28,499 bases of DNA, from the NCBI GenBank assembly GCA_050330955.1, contig JBHJHJ010000158.1:1-28499 (forward strand), given 5' to 3'. Position numbers and translations under genes: made by a program. This DNA is from JBCCAG01 sp050330955 (GTDB taxonomy: Bacteria; Cyanobacteriota; Cyanobacteriia; CAKZMO01). The notes under the pieces are model-generated. The model was not told the DNA's origin, did not search any database, and saw only the letters and a list, made by a program, of their open reading frames with translations. This document shows, piece by piece, positions 1-6,407 of the stretch; positions within the stretch are counted from its first letter, which is position 1; the number at the start of each line of letters is the position of its first letter.

Positions 1-473
1 CCACAAAAATAGAGCGCCACGACACGCTACGCCTGTTCTACAGCTACTCCCACAAAGACGACGCCCTGCGCGAGCAGCTCGAAACCCACCTCAAACTGCT
101 GCAGCGCCAGGGCCTCATCCAAACCTGGCACGATCGCCGCATCCTAGCCGGTGATGAGTGGGAGAGCGAAATTGACGACAACCTTAACCGCGCCGACATC
201 ATTTTGCTGCTGGTGAGCCCAGACTTCATCGCCTCCGACTACTGCTACGACATCGAAATGAAGCGCGCCATGGAGCGCCACGAAGCGGGTGAAGCCCGCG
301 TGATTCCGGTTATCTTGCGCCCGGTAGACTGGCGCGGCACCCCCTTCAACAAACTGAGCTGGCTCCCGCAAAACGGCGATCCTATTACATCTTGGCGCGA
401 TCGCGACGCTGCTTGGCTAAACGTCGAGCAAGGCATAAAGCAAGTCGCCCAGTCCCTCAAAAAAATTCACTAA
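1..473 (+). CDS. TIR-domain protein, C-terminal part (5' partial)
   Basis: The reading frame is open from the left edge (first full codon at 3) to a TAA at 471-473, about 156 residues. It reads as a nearly complete TIR domain. The strand-A motif LRLFYSYSHKDD comes first, then the WHDRRILAGDEW loop, the hydrophobic ADIILLLVSPDF strand and SDYCYDIEM. The glutamate of that last motif (codon 255-257) sits where NAD-cleaving TIR domains have their catalytic glutamate. The gene ends just after the domain, so TIR is either the whole protein or its C-terminal module; the upstream part is outside the window. Bacterial TIR proteins commonly act as NADase effectors or signalling-nucleotide producers in defence, or as adaptors. 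Which applies here cannot be told. The family call is firm and the role is inferred. Confidence 0.85.
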   Translation, partial: TKIERHDTLRLFYSYSHKDDALREQLETHLKLLQRQGLIQTWHDRRILAGDEWESEIDDNLNRADIILLLVSPDFIASDYCYDIEMKRAMERHEAGEARVIPVILRPVDWRGTPFNKLSWLPQNGDPITSWRDRDAAWLNVEQGIKQVAQSLKKIH

Positions 474-540
474 TACACTTGTCAGCGTCACCGTCATCCG
501 CTAAATTCTTATCCATGGACGCAAACCGTGTCCGTTAACC

Positions 541-701
541 AGACGCCCAATACTTTAGCGCGCCCCCTGGCAGTGCGACCACACCGACCAGGGAGCATCA
601 CCACCGCGTTGAGTAGGCCAACGCGATGGCTACCGCCGATTTTATCCTGTGGTAGCTGTCCCGTTCTTCACCGCGTGGATGGCTGAACGACTTGGGCGTC
701 T
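541..701 (+). ncRNA. candidate structured RNA with 10-bp closing stem and four hairpins
   Basis: AGACGCCCAA (541-550) is perfectly complementary to TTGGGCGTCT (692-701). Four hairpins lie in series inside it: 565-570 with 588-593 (CCCTGG/CCAGGG), 605-611 with 619-625 (CGCGTTG/CAACGCG, 7-nt loop), 629-634 with 651-656 (GCTACC/GGTAGC) and 662-666 with 685-689 (CGTTC/GAACG). Another hairpin precedes it (517-522 with 528-533, one G-U pair), and one follows at 701-721 over a ribosome binding site. The stretch has no convincing protein reading. I do not recognise it as any riboswitch or cyanobacterial ncRNA known to me, including 6S, SRP, RNase P, tmRNA, cobalamin or glutamine RNAs. It could be a leader RNA of the gene at 729 or a separate transcript. 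The pairings are read from the sequence; function and transcription are inferred, and the strand is taken from the downstream gene. Confidence 0.45.
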
Positions 702-728
702 TTCCTTCAAACCACAGGAAAAATCAAA
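701..728 (+). promoter_or_regulatory. hairpin covering the ribosome binding site of the gene at 729
   Basis: TTTCCT (701-706) pairs with AGGAAA (716-721) around a 9-nt loop. The 3' arm contains the purine-rich AGGA that lies about 9 nt before the ATG at 729-731, so the stem would hide the ribosome binding site. Its 5' end shares base 701 with the closing stem of the structured RNA, so the two helices would stack or compete at that base. This supports the start codon choice and suggests control of translation, which is inferred from sequence only. Confidence 0.4.
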
Positions 729-1187
729 ATGACATATTGTTCAACGCCCTGCCTCTGCGGGGCAACCCATTGCTGCGCCAGCATCTATCGCCGCCCTGCG
801 GGTGAGGGGCCCCTCGCCCCCTACGATGCGCCTCCATCCCAAAGGGGCGATCGCTATCAGGATTCCTGGCCATGCGACCAAACTCGACTGGGCCAATTTA
901 TTAGCGAAGCCGCCAATAACCCCCTGCGCAGCGAGACCTTGCCCATCCCACCAGATGGCGATCGCCCCTCGCCTCCGCCCTTCTTCCGCCTGCGGTTGCT
1001 CGCCCTCGGCGTCCCCTACGCCGTCGATAACTGCCGCCTCAGCCTCCACAGGCTTGGCTACGCCGACCCCAACGCCAGGTCCATCCCGCTGCCTATCATC
1101 CGCTCGGCAGAGGTCGTCCGCGCCGCTGCCCCCGGTGAAATCATGCGCATTCTCACCAAGCGCATCCCGCCTCCCTCAACGCGATAG
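729..1187 (+). CDS. conserved-looking small protein of unknown function
   Basis: The ORF encodes 152 residues and starts at an ATG with a well-spaced AGGA. Third codon positions are strongly C/G-rich in this frame, unlike the overlapping frame at 802-1284, which supports real coding. The N-terminus is unusual: cysteines 4, 8, 10, 15 and 16 with a histidine at 14, which could bind metal. The middle is proline-rich. The C-terminal third (LHRLGYADPN followed later by GEIMRILTKR) resembles, from memory, small hypothetical proteins frequent in cyanobacteria. No catalytic motif, signal peptide or membrane helix is apparent. It follows the candidate structured RNA and its ribosome-site hairpin. I do not assign a function. 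The main doubt is whether the cysteine-rich N-terminus is translated or the gene starts further in. Confidence 0.6.
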   Translation: MTYCSTPCLCGATHCCASIYRRPAGEGPLAPYDAPPSQRGDRYQDSWPCDQTRLGQFISEAANNPLRSETLPIPPDGDRPSPPPFFRLRLLALGVPYAVDNCRLSLHRLGYADPNARSIPLPIIRSAEVVRAAAPGEIMRILTKRIPPPSTR

Positions 1188-1340
1188 GGCCCCGTCAGGG
1201 CACGGCGGATGTCGCGTTTGGGCGAGAACACAGCGCAACGCAGCGCCGCCAGTGCCCGCAACAAACTGGTCGCCACCGCCTTAGCCGTTGTAAGCTACTG
1301 TCTAGTCATAACTTCTAGTCGCAAAGAAGTTCAGCACTGA

Positions 1341-1368
1341 CCTGCCGCAGCGGCAGGGGCGAGCCACA
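1341..1368 (+). promoter_or_regulatory. GC-rich hairpin overlapping the ribosome binding site of the gene at 1369
   Basis: CCTGCCG (1341-1347) pairs perfectly with CGGCAGG (1351-1357) around a 3-nt loop. AGGGG (1355-1359), about 9 nt before the ATG at 1369, is partly inside the 3' arm. It may limit translation initiation, or be the end of the preceding transcript. It lacks a T-run, so it is not a normal intrinsic terminator. The rest of 1188-1340 shows nothing further I can support. Confidence 0.35.
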
Positions 1369-1791
1369 ATGCGCACCACCAAAACCTGGATAAAATGGAC
1401 CTACCTAGGGGGACTGGCCCTGTTGCTAATGTTGGCCGCTATAGGGGTAAAACGCTGGACCAGCGCTCAGCAAAACAGCCCGCTCCAGCCTGGTGACGAG
1501 TCTGTCATCATCCCCGTAGACTCGGCGGCCAGCGCTGAAACCAGGCCCGACGTTTTTCAGCAGGCCGTCAACTACGCAGAGCAAGCCGCCGCCGAGGGCC
1601 AATCGGCTCAGACCGCGGAGCAATGGCAGCAGGTGGCCCAACTGTGGCGAAACGCCGCCATGGCCCTCAACCAGGTGCCACGGACCAGCTCATATTACGA
1701 ACTCGCCCACCAGAAAATAGACGAATACGCCAGCAACGCCAACTACGCCGAGCAGGCGAGAGAAAATGCTCTGCAGCGTGCAGCGAACTAG
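1369..1791 (+). CDS. membrane-anchored helical repeat-like protein of unknown function
   Basis: The protein has 140 residues. One hydrophobic segment at about residues 11-25 follows basic residues, predicting a membrane anchor with the rest outside the cytoplasm. After a linker, residues 60-138 form an amphipathic helical region with the pattern AEQWQQVAQLWRNAAMAL, then VPRTSSYYELAHQKIDEY and NYAEQA. This pattern recurs, in my recollection, in many cyanobacterial TPR-like and DUF proteins (xDWxxVxxxWxxAIxLMKxVPxxSPxYxxAQxKIxEY). No enzyme signature is visible. It is transcribed away from the structured-RNA region and converges on the TPR gene at 1977-2507. Its function is unknown; a scaffold or protein-interaction role is only a guess. 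Confidence 0.75.
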   Translation: MRTTKTWIKWTYLGGLALLLMLAAIGVKRWTSAQQNSPLQPGDESVIIPVDSAASAETRPDVFQQAVNYAEQAAAEGQSAQTAEQWQQVAQLWRNAAMALNQVPRTSSYYELAHQKIDEYASNANYAEQARENALQRAAN

Positions 1792-1827
1792 CCTGGATAT
1801 CAGAAGTGCAGAGCATTAGAGCGCAAA

Positions 1828-1863
1828 AGAAAACCCCCGACACCTGAATCTGAATGCCGGGGG
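1828..1863 (-). terminator. intrinsic terminator of the argB-TPR transcript
   Basis: CCCCCG (1834-1839) pairs with CGGGGG (1858-1863). Read on the minus strand, the GC stem is followed by TTTTCTTTT, the normal form of a Rho-independent terminator. It lies 114 bp beyond the stop of the minus-strand TPR gene and between converging genes. On the plus strand no T-run follows, so termination in that direction is less likely. Confidence 0.65.
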
Positions 1864-1976
1864 CGGAAATGAGTGAGTTTTTGCAACTGCCATGCTGCTG
1901 ATAATAGCTTCAGCCCCTCCAGCAGCCTTTCCTAAGGGTGACCTGTGTCCCTCGTCATTGCAGCCCATGATTTGCA

Positions 1977-2507
1977 TCACCCACCCAAGCCCAGAAACAC
2001 AAGGCCCCCGGCCACCAGCAGCACCAGCACTAGCCCTAACCACACAAAGCCGTTGTCCCTCGTGTTAACCTGGCTCAAATCTAGGGGCTCTGGCTCTGGC
2101 TTAGGCTTGGGCCGGCGCGATCGCTTCGGCGGCGGATATTGCGAAAGTCCCTTACTAGAACCGCCCTCCTCCAGCGCCGACAAATCGGGAATAGAGGTCA
2201 TCCACTCGGGCCGCGACTTGAGCTGGGGCGCCTCCAGGATATACAGCAGGCGACGGCCCTGCTTTGCCGTCAGGTAGTCGGGGTGGTGAGCCACCTGGCG
2301 GCATAGCGCCACAGCATCCTTCATCTGCCCCCGTGCTTGGTAGGCCGTCACCAGCCAAATCTTCACCTCTCCGCTAAAGGGGGATATTTTGTCCACCAGG
2401 CTAGCCGCCTTTTCTAGGTGCTGAACCGCCTGACGGTATTGCCCTCGCTCAAAGGCAGACTTCCCCAGCTCATACTGCTGGCGAGCAATGGTGCGCTGAT
2501 CGGTCAT
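1977..2507 (-). CDS. TPR protein with C-terminal membrane anchor
   Basis: The protein has 176 residues from the ATG at 2505-2507. The frame is open further upstream to a TTG at 2561, but that would overlap argB, and the sequence before the ATG does not look conserved. Residues about 8-100 form paired helices typical of tetratricopeptide repeats (ARQQYELGKSAFERGQYRQA, then the KIWLVTAYQARGQMKDAVAL unit). A basic, proline-rich linker (KRSRRPKPKPEPEP) follows, and a hydrophobic helix at about 152-174 ends the protein, so it is probably tail-anchored with the TPR part in the cytoplasm. It begins 22 nt after the argB stop and probably shares its transcript. The TPR part should mediate protein contacts; no partner can be named. 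Confidence 0.85.
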   Translation of the reverse strand: MTDQRTIARQQYELGKSAFERGQYRQAVQHLEKAASLVDKISPFSGEVKIWLVTAYQARGQMKDAVALCRQVAHHPDYLTAKQGRRLLYILEAPQLKSRPEWMTSIPDLSALEEGGSSKGLSQYPPPKRSRRPKPKPEPEPLDLSQVNTRDNGFVWLGLVLVLLVAGGLVFLGLGG

Positions 2508-2529
2508 GCTGCGTCTTGTCCGTAAGGTT

Positions 2530-3438
2530 TTAGCCGAGCTCGGCAAACTCTGAAGCCACAATCATGCTGCCCACCCCGGCGTCCGTCAAAATCTCTAGCA
2601 GCAGGGCGTGGGGAACGCGGCCATCGATGATGTGGGTGGCTCGCACCCCCTGAGCCAGCGATCGCACGCAGCAGTTCACCTTGGGAATCATGCCCCCGGC
2701 CACAACGCCCTCGTCGATCAGCTCGCGGGCCTGCTGAATGTTGAGCTTGGGGATGAGGCTTTCGGCGTCGTGGCGATCGCGCAGGATGCCGGGAATGTCG
2801 GTGAGTAGAATCAGCTTTTCGGCCCCCAGAGCAGCGGCCAGCTCCCCCGCTACGGTATCCGCGTTGATGTTGTAGGCCTGGCCAGTTTCGTCTGCAGCGA
2901 CGCTGGAGATCACTGGGATGTAGCCCGCCGCCGCCAGGGTCTCCACAACCTTGGGGTCAAGGACGCTCACCTCTCCCACAAAGCCAATGCCCTCATGGCC
3001 CTGGGACCGGGCTCGAATCAGGTTACCGTCCTTGCCGCAGAGGCCTACGGCTGAGCCGCCCGCCTGGCTAATCAAGGTGACAATCTCTTTGTTTACTCGG
3101 CCCACCAGCACCATTTCCACCACGTCCATGGTGGGGGCGTCAGTGACCCGCAGGCCGTCTTTAAACTGCGGCTCGATGCCCAACTTCCCCAGCCAGGTGT
3201 TGATCTCTGGGCCGCCGCCGTGCACCAGCACAGGCCGCAGCCCCACACAGGCTAAAAATACTACGTCCCGCATCACGTCTGCTTTAAGGCGCCCGTCTTT
3301 CATCGCCGCGCCGCCATATTTGACCACAACTGTGCGACCTGTGAAGCGTTGAATGTAGGGCAGCGCCTCGCTTAAAACCTGAACGCGGGAGGCAGCGGCA
3401 GCCTTGAAGGATTCGGTATCGGTTGAGGTGGTACCCAC
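2530..3438 (-). CDS. argB: acetylglutamate kinase
   Basis: This enzyme phosphorylates N-acetyl-L-glutamate with ATP, the second and controlled step of arginine synthesis, in the cytoplasm. The 302 residues show the amino-acid kinase fold signatures: VVKYGGAAM near residue 40, the glycine-rich VLVHGGGPEIN loop, the QAYNINADTVAG segment and the LLTDIPGIL strand. The N-terminal helix before the kinase core is the extension that, in hexameric arginine-sensitive family members, carries feedback inhibition. In cyanobacteria this enzyme is activated by the PII protein GlnB, so nitrogen status should control it. The start is a GTG (3436-3438), because no in-frame ATG exists nearby upstream. It is followed closely by the TPR gene and a shared terminator. 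Confidence 0.97.
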   Translation of the reverse strand: MGTTSTDTESFKAAAASRVQVLSEALPYIQRFTGRTVVVKYGGAAMKDGRLKADVMRDVVFLACVGLRPVLVHGGGPEINTWLGKLGIEPQFKDGLRVTDAPTMDVVEMVLVGRVNKEIVTLISQAGGSAVGLCGKDGNLIRARSQGHEGIGFVGEVSVLDPKVVETLAAAGYIPVISSVAADETGQAYNINADTVAGELAAALGAEKLILLTDIPGILRDRHDAESLIPKLNIQQARELIDEGVVAGGMIPKVNCCVRSLAQGVRATHIIDGRVPHALLLEILTDAGVGSMIVASEFAELG

Positions 3439-3562
3439 TGAGCTAGATGCATTTAAGGACTATTTTTCAGCATACCACTTCAACATTCGCGGTCCGATAC
3501 CGCCGCTTCGCTTCGAGACGCTCTGGTCTAGCTTTCAAAAACGTCCTCAAAAAAGTGGCCAC

Positions 3563-3892
3563 CTACAGTATCCGTGCTAGCGCCGCCACCTTTGCGAGCT
3601 TAGCCTTTTCAAGGCCGGCGAGATCATCCGCCGTCAGCCATCCCTCTTTCGTCAGCTTAGCCAAAACGAAGAGAATTTCTTCTGGCGCATCGTCGTACTT
3701 GCCGTCAATGTCAAAGCGCCGAGCGCTGAGAAAATCGTTCAGCCGCCAGACGTCGCTGAGCTGATCCACCTGGCTTGCTTTTTCTTGTACCCACCGAATC
3801 AGACCGTCTGCTTCCCGCTTGCGCGCGGTCTCTAGGGCTGCTTTAGCAGTCTGCTGCTCTTGGGCAGACCACTGGGTCTCAATTCCTTGCAT
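3563..3892 (-). CDS. frp: fluorescence recovery protein (FRP)
   Basis: FRP binds the photoactivated orange carotenoid protein, detaches it from the phycobilisome and speeds its return to the orange form. The 109 residues match the family in length and in its strongly conserved centre: W49, then NDFLSARR, then IDGKYDD (63-68) and the C-terminal ALARIL. Relative to the Synechocystis protein as I remember it, the functionally important W50, D54 and R60 are present as W49, D53 and R59, but the histidine between them (H53) is asparagine here (N52). It sits directly downstream of ocp on the same strand, the classic arrangement, though an inverted repeat in the 162-bp gap suggests its own promoter. 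The assignment rests on sequence pattern plus this context. No clear terminator was found in 3439-3562. Confidence 0.93.
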   Translation of the reverse strand: MQGIETQWSAQEQQTAKAALETARKREADGLIRWVQEKASQVDQLSDVWRLNDFLSARRFDIDGKYDDAPEEILFVLAKLTKEGWLTADDLAGLEKAKLAKVAALARIL

Positions 3893-3976
3893 TGCTAAAT
3901 ATTAAAACGTCTTATCTGTATCTTTAATATCTCTCACTATTCAGTATTTTGCAAAACTTTACACGCTTTCTCATAA

Positions 3977-4011
3977 TTAAACCGAGACCCATGATGCAGG
4001 TCTCGGTTTAA
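3977..4011 (-). terminator. perfect inverted repeat between ocp and frp
   Basis: TTAAACCGAGACC (3977-3989) and GGTCTCGGTTTAA (3999-4011) form a perfect 13-bp stem with a 9-nt loop, 44 bp past the ocp stop. On the minus strand the stem ends in an AT-rich segment (GGTTTAATTATGAG), so it resembles a terminator with a weak T-run. It could end most ocp transcripts and leave frp at a lower level, or work as a partial read-through attenuator. Confidence 0.6.
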
Positions 4012-4054
4012 TAGCAGTCCGCCCAAGCCCAACGTAGGTCAGGCTTATACCGAT

Positions 4055-5011
4055 CTACTGCATGAGATTAAGCAGCTCTTTCGGAGAGGCCAGCAGGTCG
4101 ATCGCCACGAAGAAAATCTTGCCCTCTGGATTGAGCAGAAATCGCCAGGCAATATTCATGCCCACGTTGGCACCGAACCAGGGCGTCTGGCACGTTCCGG
4201 TGACTTTCGTCTGGGTAAAGCCGTCCTCTGCCGGCTCACTCACGCCGCGTATGGGGATGAGCTTGAGGTTTTGGCACTCCTCGCGGAAGAAACGCAGAAT
4301 ATTTTCCTTGCCCACAACCGGCTTGCGGAAGGGGGGCTGGAGGGCGCCATCGGGGGCAAAAAGCTGGATGAGGGCGTCGAAGTCGTTGGCGTTCAGATTG
4401 TTCATGTAGGCCAAAATCGTCGGATTATCGACCCCTTCAATCGTCACTTTGGTCCGCTTAGCCATGTCCTGGGGCGGCTGAACCGGTTCGCTGACCCGCT
4501 CAGTGGCTTCCAGCTTGCTATCAAATCCCATATCGACCACCGAACTGCGCAGCACGGTGATCTGCTGACCCGATTCCAGGTTTCTGATGTCCTGCAGCAC
4601 AGCGGCGGCATTGGCCGAGAGCTTATAGCCCTCAGGAATTGGCGCTACGATTCCCTCTGCCATCCACTGGCCCAGCTGGTACCAAAACCCAAGCTTGATG
4701 TTAGGGGACCAAGTGGCGTAGGTACGGCCAAGGGACGTATCAGCCCGGTTTGCCAAGTCGCACATGGCCTGGGCCTGTTCCTGGAAAGACATGTTTTTAA
4801 CGTCGTTCAAGGCTCGCTCTGCAAACTGCATGTTGGCTGCACCCAGCGCAGCGCTGGTGATGGATTTACCCATTTCGAGGTAAGCAAACCAGATGAGAGC
4901 GAGCTGGTCTTCAGCGCTGAGCTGGTTGAACCTGGCGATGGTGGCTGGCACCGCGTCAGCTTGAAGTGTGCTCGGAAAGATGTTCCGAGCTGACTCGATG
5001 GTGAATGGCAT
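4055..5011 (-). CDS. ocp: orange carotenoid protein (OCP, OCP1-like)
   Basis: OCP is a blue-light sensor binding one ketocarotenoid. It quenches excitation at the phycobilisome core to protect the photosystems. At 318 residues the two-domain layout is complete: an all-helical N-terminal domain (about 15-165), a linker (166-195) and an NTF2-like C-terminal domain. Carotenoid-contact residues are in place: Y44, W110, and in the C-terminal domain Y202 and W289, matching Synechocystis Y201 and W288 with a one-residue shift. R155, of the inter-domain salt bridge, is present, and E245 matches E244. AGAGGA lies about 8 nt before the ATG. The adjacent frp gene supports the FRP-regulated OCP1 clade, although clade was not tested with a tree. 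Confidence 0.98.
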   Translation of the reverse strand: MPFTIESARNIFPSTLQADAVPATIARFNQLSAEDQLALIWFAYLEMGKSITSAALGAANMQFAERALNDVKNMSFQEQAQAMCDLANRADTSLGRTYATWSPNIKLGFWYQLGQWMAEGIVAPIPEGYKLSANAAAVLQDIRNLESGQQITVLRSSVVDMGFDSKLEATERVSEPVQPPQDMAKRTKVTIEGVDNPTILAYMNNLNANDFDALIQLFAPDGALQPPFRKPVVGKENILRFFREECQNLKLIPIRGVSEPAEDGFTQTKVTGTCQTPWFGANVGMNIAWRFLLNPEGKIFFVAIDLLASPKELLNLMQ

Positions 5012-5131
5012 TGTTCTATCCTCTGAGTGAAGTGACTCTAATGAAGTGCATAACGCTCTGGGTTATTGCACCGTAGCTGCTCTTTAAAGCCCACAGAAGT
5101 TATCATAAAGGGCGGCGGTACAGTTCCCTAT

Positions 5132-5164
5132 TAAAAAACAAAAAGCGGCGATCGCACCGTCGCT
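5132..5164 (-). terminator. probable intrinsic terminator after the cysteine desulfurase gene
   Basis: On the minus strand, a stem AGC/GCT outside GGTG/CGCC with a small loop built on a HIP1 octamer is followed by TTTTTGTTTTTT (5132-5143). It lies about 60 bp past the desulfurase stop. The stem is short and bulged, and the T-run is the main evidence. The rest of 5012-5224 must hold the ocp promoter, but I cannot point to its elements. Confidence 0.5.
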
Positions 5165-5224
5165 GATTAGTGCCACCGATTGACGCCCCTCATTGGTTTC
5201 ACCCATTGACCTCAACCATTAACC

Positions 5225-6391
5225 TCAAACGTTGACGCTGGCGGCGGTTTGGCGCAGCGCTGCTATCGTTTCCAGCACCTGCGCCGCTGCTCGGTCAATC
5301 TCTTCCTCAGTGGTGAACCGCCCAGCGCCAAAGCGAATCGACGCGTAGGCCAACCCATCGGTTCGCCCCAGCGCCTTGAGCACGTGGGAGGGGGCTGTGG
5401 ACGCCGACGAGCAGGCCGCCCCTGACGACACCGCCATCACGGGCTGTAGTCCCAGCAGCAGCGCCTGACCGTCTACTGCCTCAACGCTAATGTTGAGGTT
5501 GCCAGGCAGGCGCTGGGTGGGGTGGCCGTTGAGGAATACCCCAGAAGCTGCGCTGACGGTCTGCCAGAGGCGATCGCGCAGCTGACGCAGCCGGGCCGAC
5601 TCCTGACTTAAATTCTCTAGGGCAAGGGTCACGGCCTTAGCAAATCCAACGATCTGCGGCGGATATAGCGTCCCCGATCGCCGTCCCCCTTCTTGCCCGC
5701 CGCCGTGGAGCTGCGCCGCCACCTGGACCCGGGGACTGCGGCGCCGCACGTACAGCGCCCCAACGCCCTTAGGTCCGTAGATTTTGTGGGCCGTGAGGGA
5801 CATCAAATCAATATTCATCGCTTCCACGTCGAGGGGCACTTTGCCCAGAGCCTGAGCCCCATCGGTGTGAAACAGCACCTGGCGATCGCGGCAGCGGGCG
5901 CCAATTTCAGCTAGGGGCTGGAGCACGCCGATTTCGTTGTTGGCGGCCATGACGGAGACTAAAATGGTGTCTGGGCGGAAGGCCTGCTCCAAAGCCTCTA
6001 GGGAGACCAATCCATCGGGCTGCACAGGGAGATAGGTCACCTCAAAACCCAAAGACTCTAGGTACCGACAGGGATCCAGCACGGCGCTGTGCTCCGTCTG
6101 CACCGTGATGATGTGACGCCCCCGGGAAATATAGGCTTCGGCCACGCCCTTGATGGCTAGATTGTCGGCCTCGGTGGCGCCGCTGGTGAACACAATCTCA
6201 CTGGGGGCGGCGTTGACGCTAGCTGCAAGCTGCTCGCGGGCCTGCTTGACGGCGGCCTCTGCCTCCCAGCCATAGGCGTGCAGCGTGCTAGAGGGGTTGC
6301 CAAACTGCTCGGTGAAGTAGGGCAGCATGACGGCTAGCACCCGCTCATCGACAGGGGTGGTGGCGTTGGCGTCGAGGTAGATGGGGCGCAT
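5225..6391 (-). CDS. cysteine desulfurase, NifS/IscS family
   Basis: This PLP enzyme takes sulfur from cysteine as an enzyme-bound persulfide, giving alanine, for Fe-S clusters and thiolated cofactors or tRNA. The 388 residues are full length for IscS/NifS. H101 (TEHSAVLDPC) and the PLP lysine K203 in SLTAHKIYGPKG are present. The catalytic cysteine C327 is in SSGAACSSAS, a longer mobile loop typical of group I (IscS/NifS) enzymes rather than SufS. It is the last gene of a same-strand run and starts 16 nt after the rsgA stop. A TusA-like sulfur carrier lies one gene upstream, which suggests a sulfur-relay partnership. Whether its main client is Fe-S assembly or tRNA thiolation is unknown. Confidence 0.95.
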   Translation of the reverse strand: MRPIYLDANATTPVDERVLAVMLPYFTEQFGNPSSTLHAYGWEAEAAVKQAREQLAASVNAAPSEIVFTSGATEADNLAIKGVAEAYISRGRHIITVQTEHSAVLDPCRYLESLGFEVTYLPVQPDGLVSLEALEQAFRPDTILVSVMAANNEIGVLQPLAEIGARCRDRQVLFHTDGAQALGKVPLDVEAMNIDLMSLTAHKIYGPKGVGALYVRRRSPRVQVAAQLHGGGQEGGRRSGTLYPPQIVGFAKAVTLALENLSQESARLRQLRDRLWQTVSAASGVFLNGHPTQRLPGNLNISVEAVDGQALLLGLQPVMAVSSGAACSSASTAPSHVLKALGRTDGLAYASIRFGAGRFTTEEEIDRAAAQVLETIAALRQTAASVNV

Positions 6392-6407
6392 GATCTCGGT
6401 TGGGCGT

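Noticed and set aside
541..701. Retron ncRNA
   Set aside because: The complementary ends and TTTAGC are suggestive, but no reverse transcriptase is in the window and the long msd hairpin is missing. Kept only as a speculation in the findings.
802..1284. 160-residue plus-strand ORF overlapping the gene at 729
   Set aside because: Its composition is serine/proline/alanine-rich as expected of a shifted frame of GC-rich coding DNA. The frame at 729 has the better third-position bias and ribosome site.
4271..4993. 240-residue plus-strand ORF opposite ocp
   Set aside because: It is entirely antisense to a certain gene, with no recognisable motif or ribosome site.
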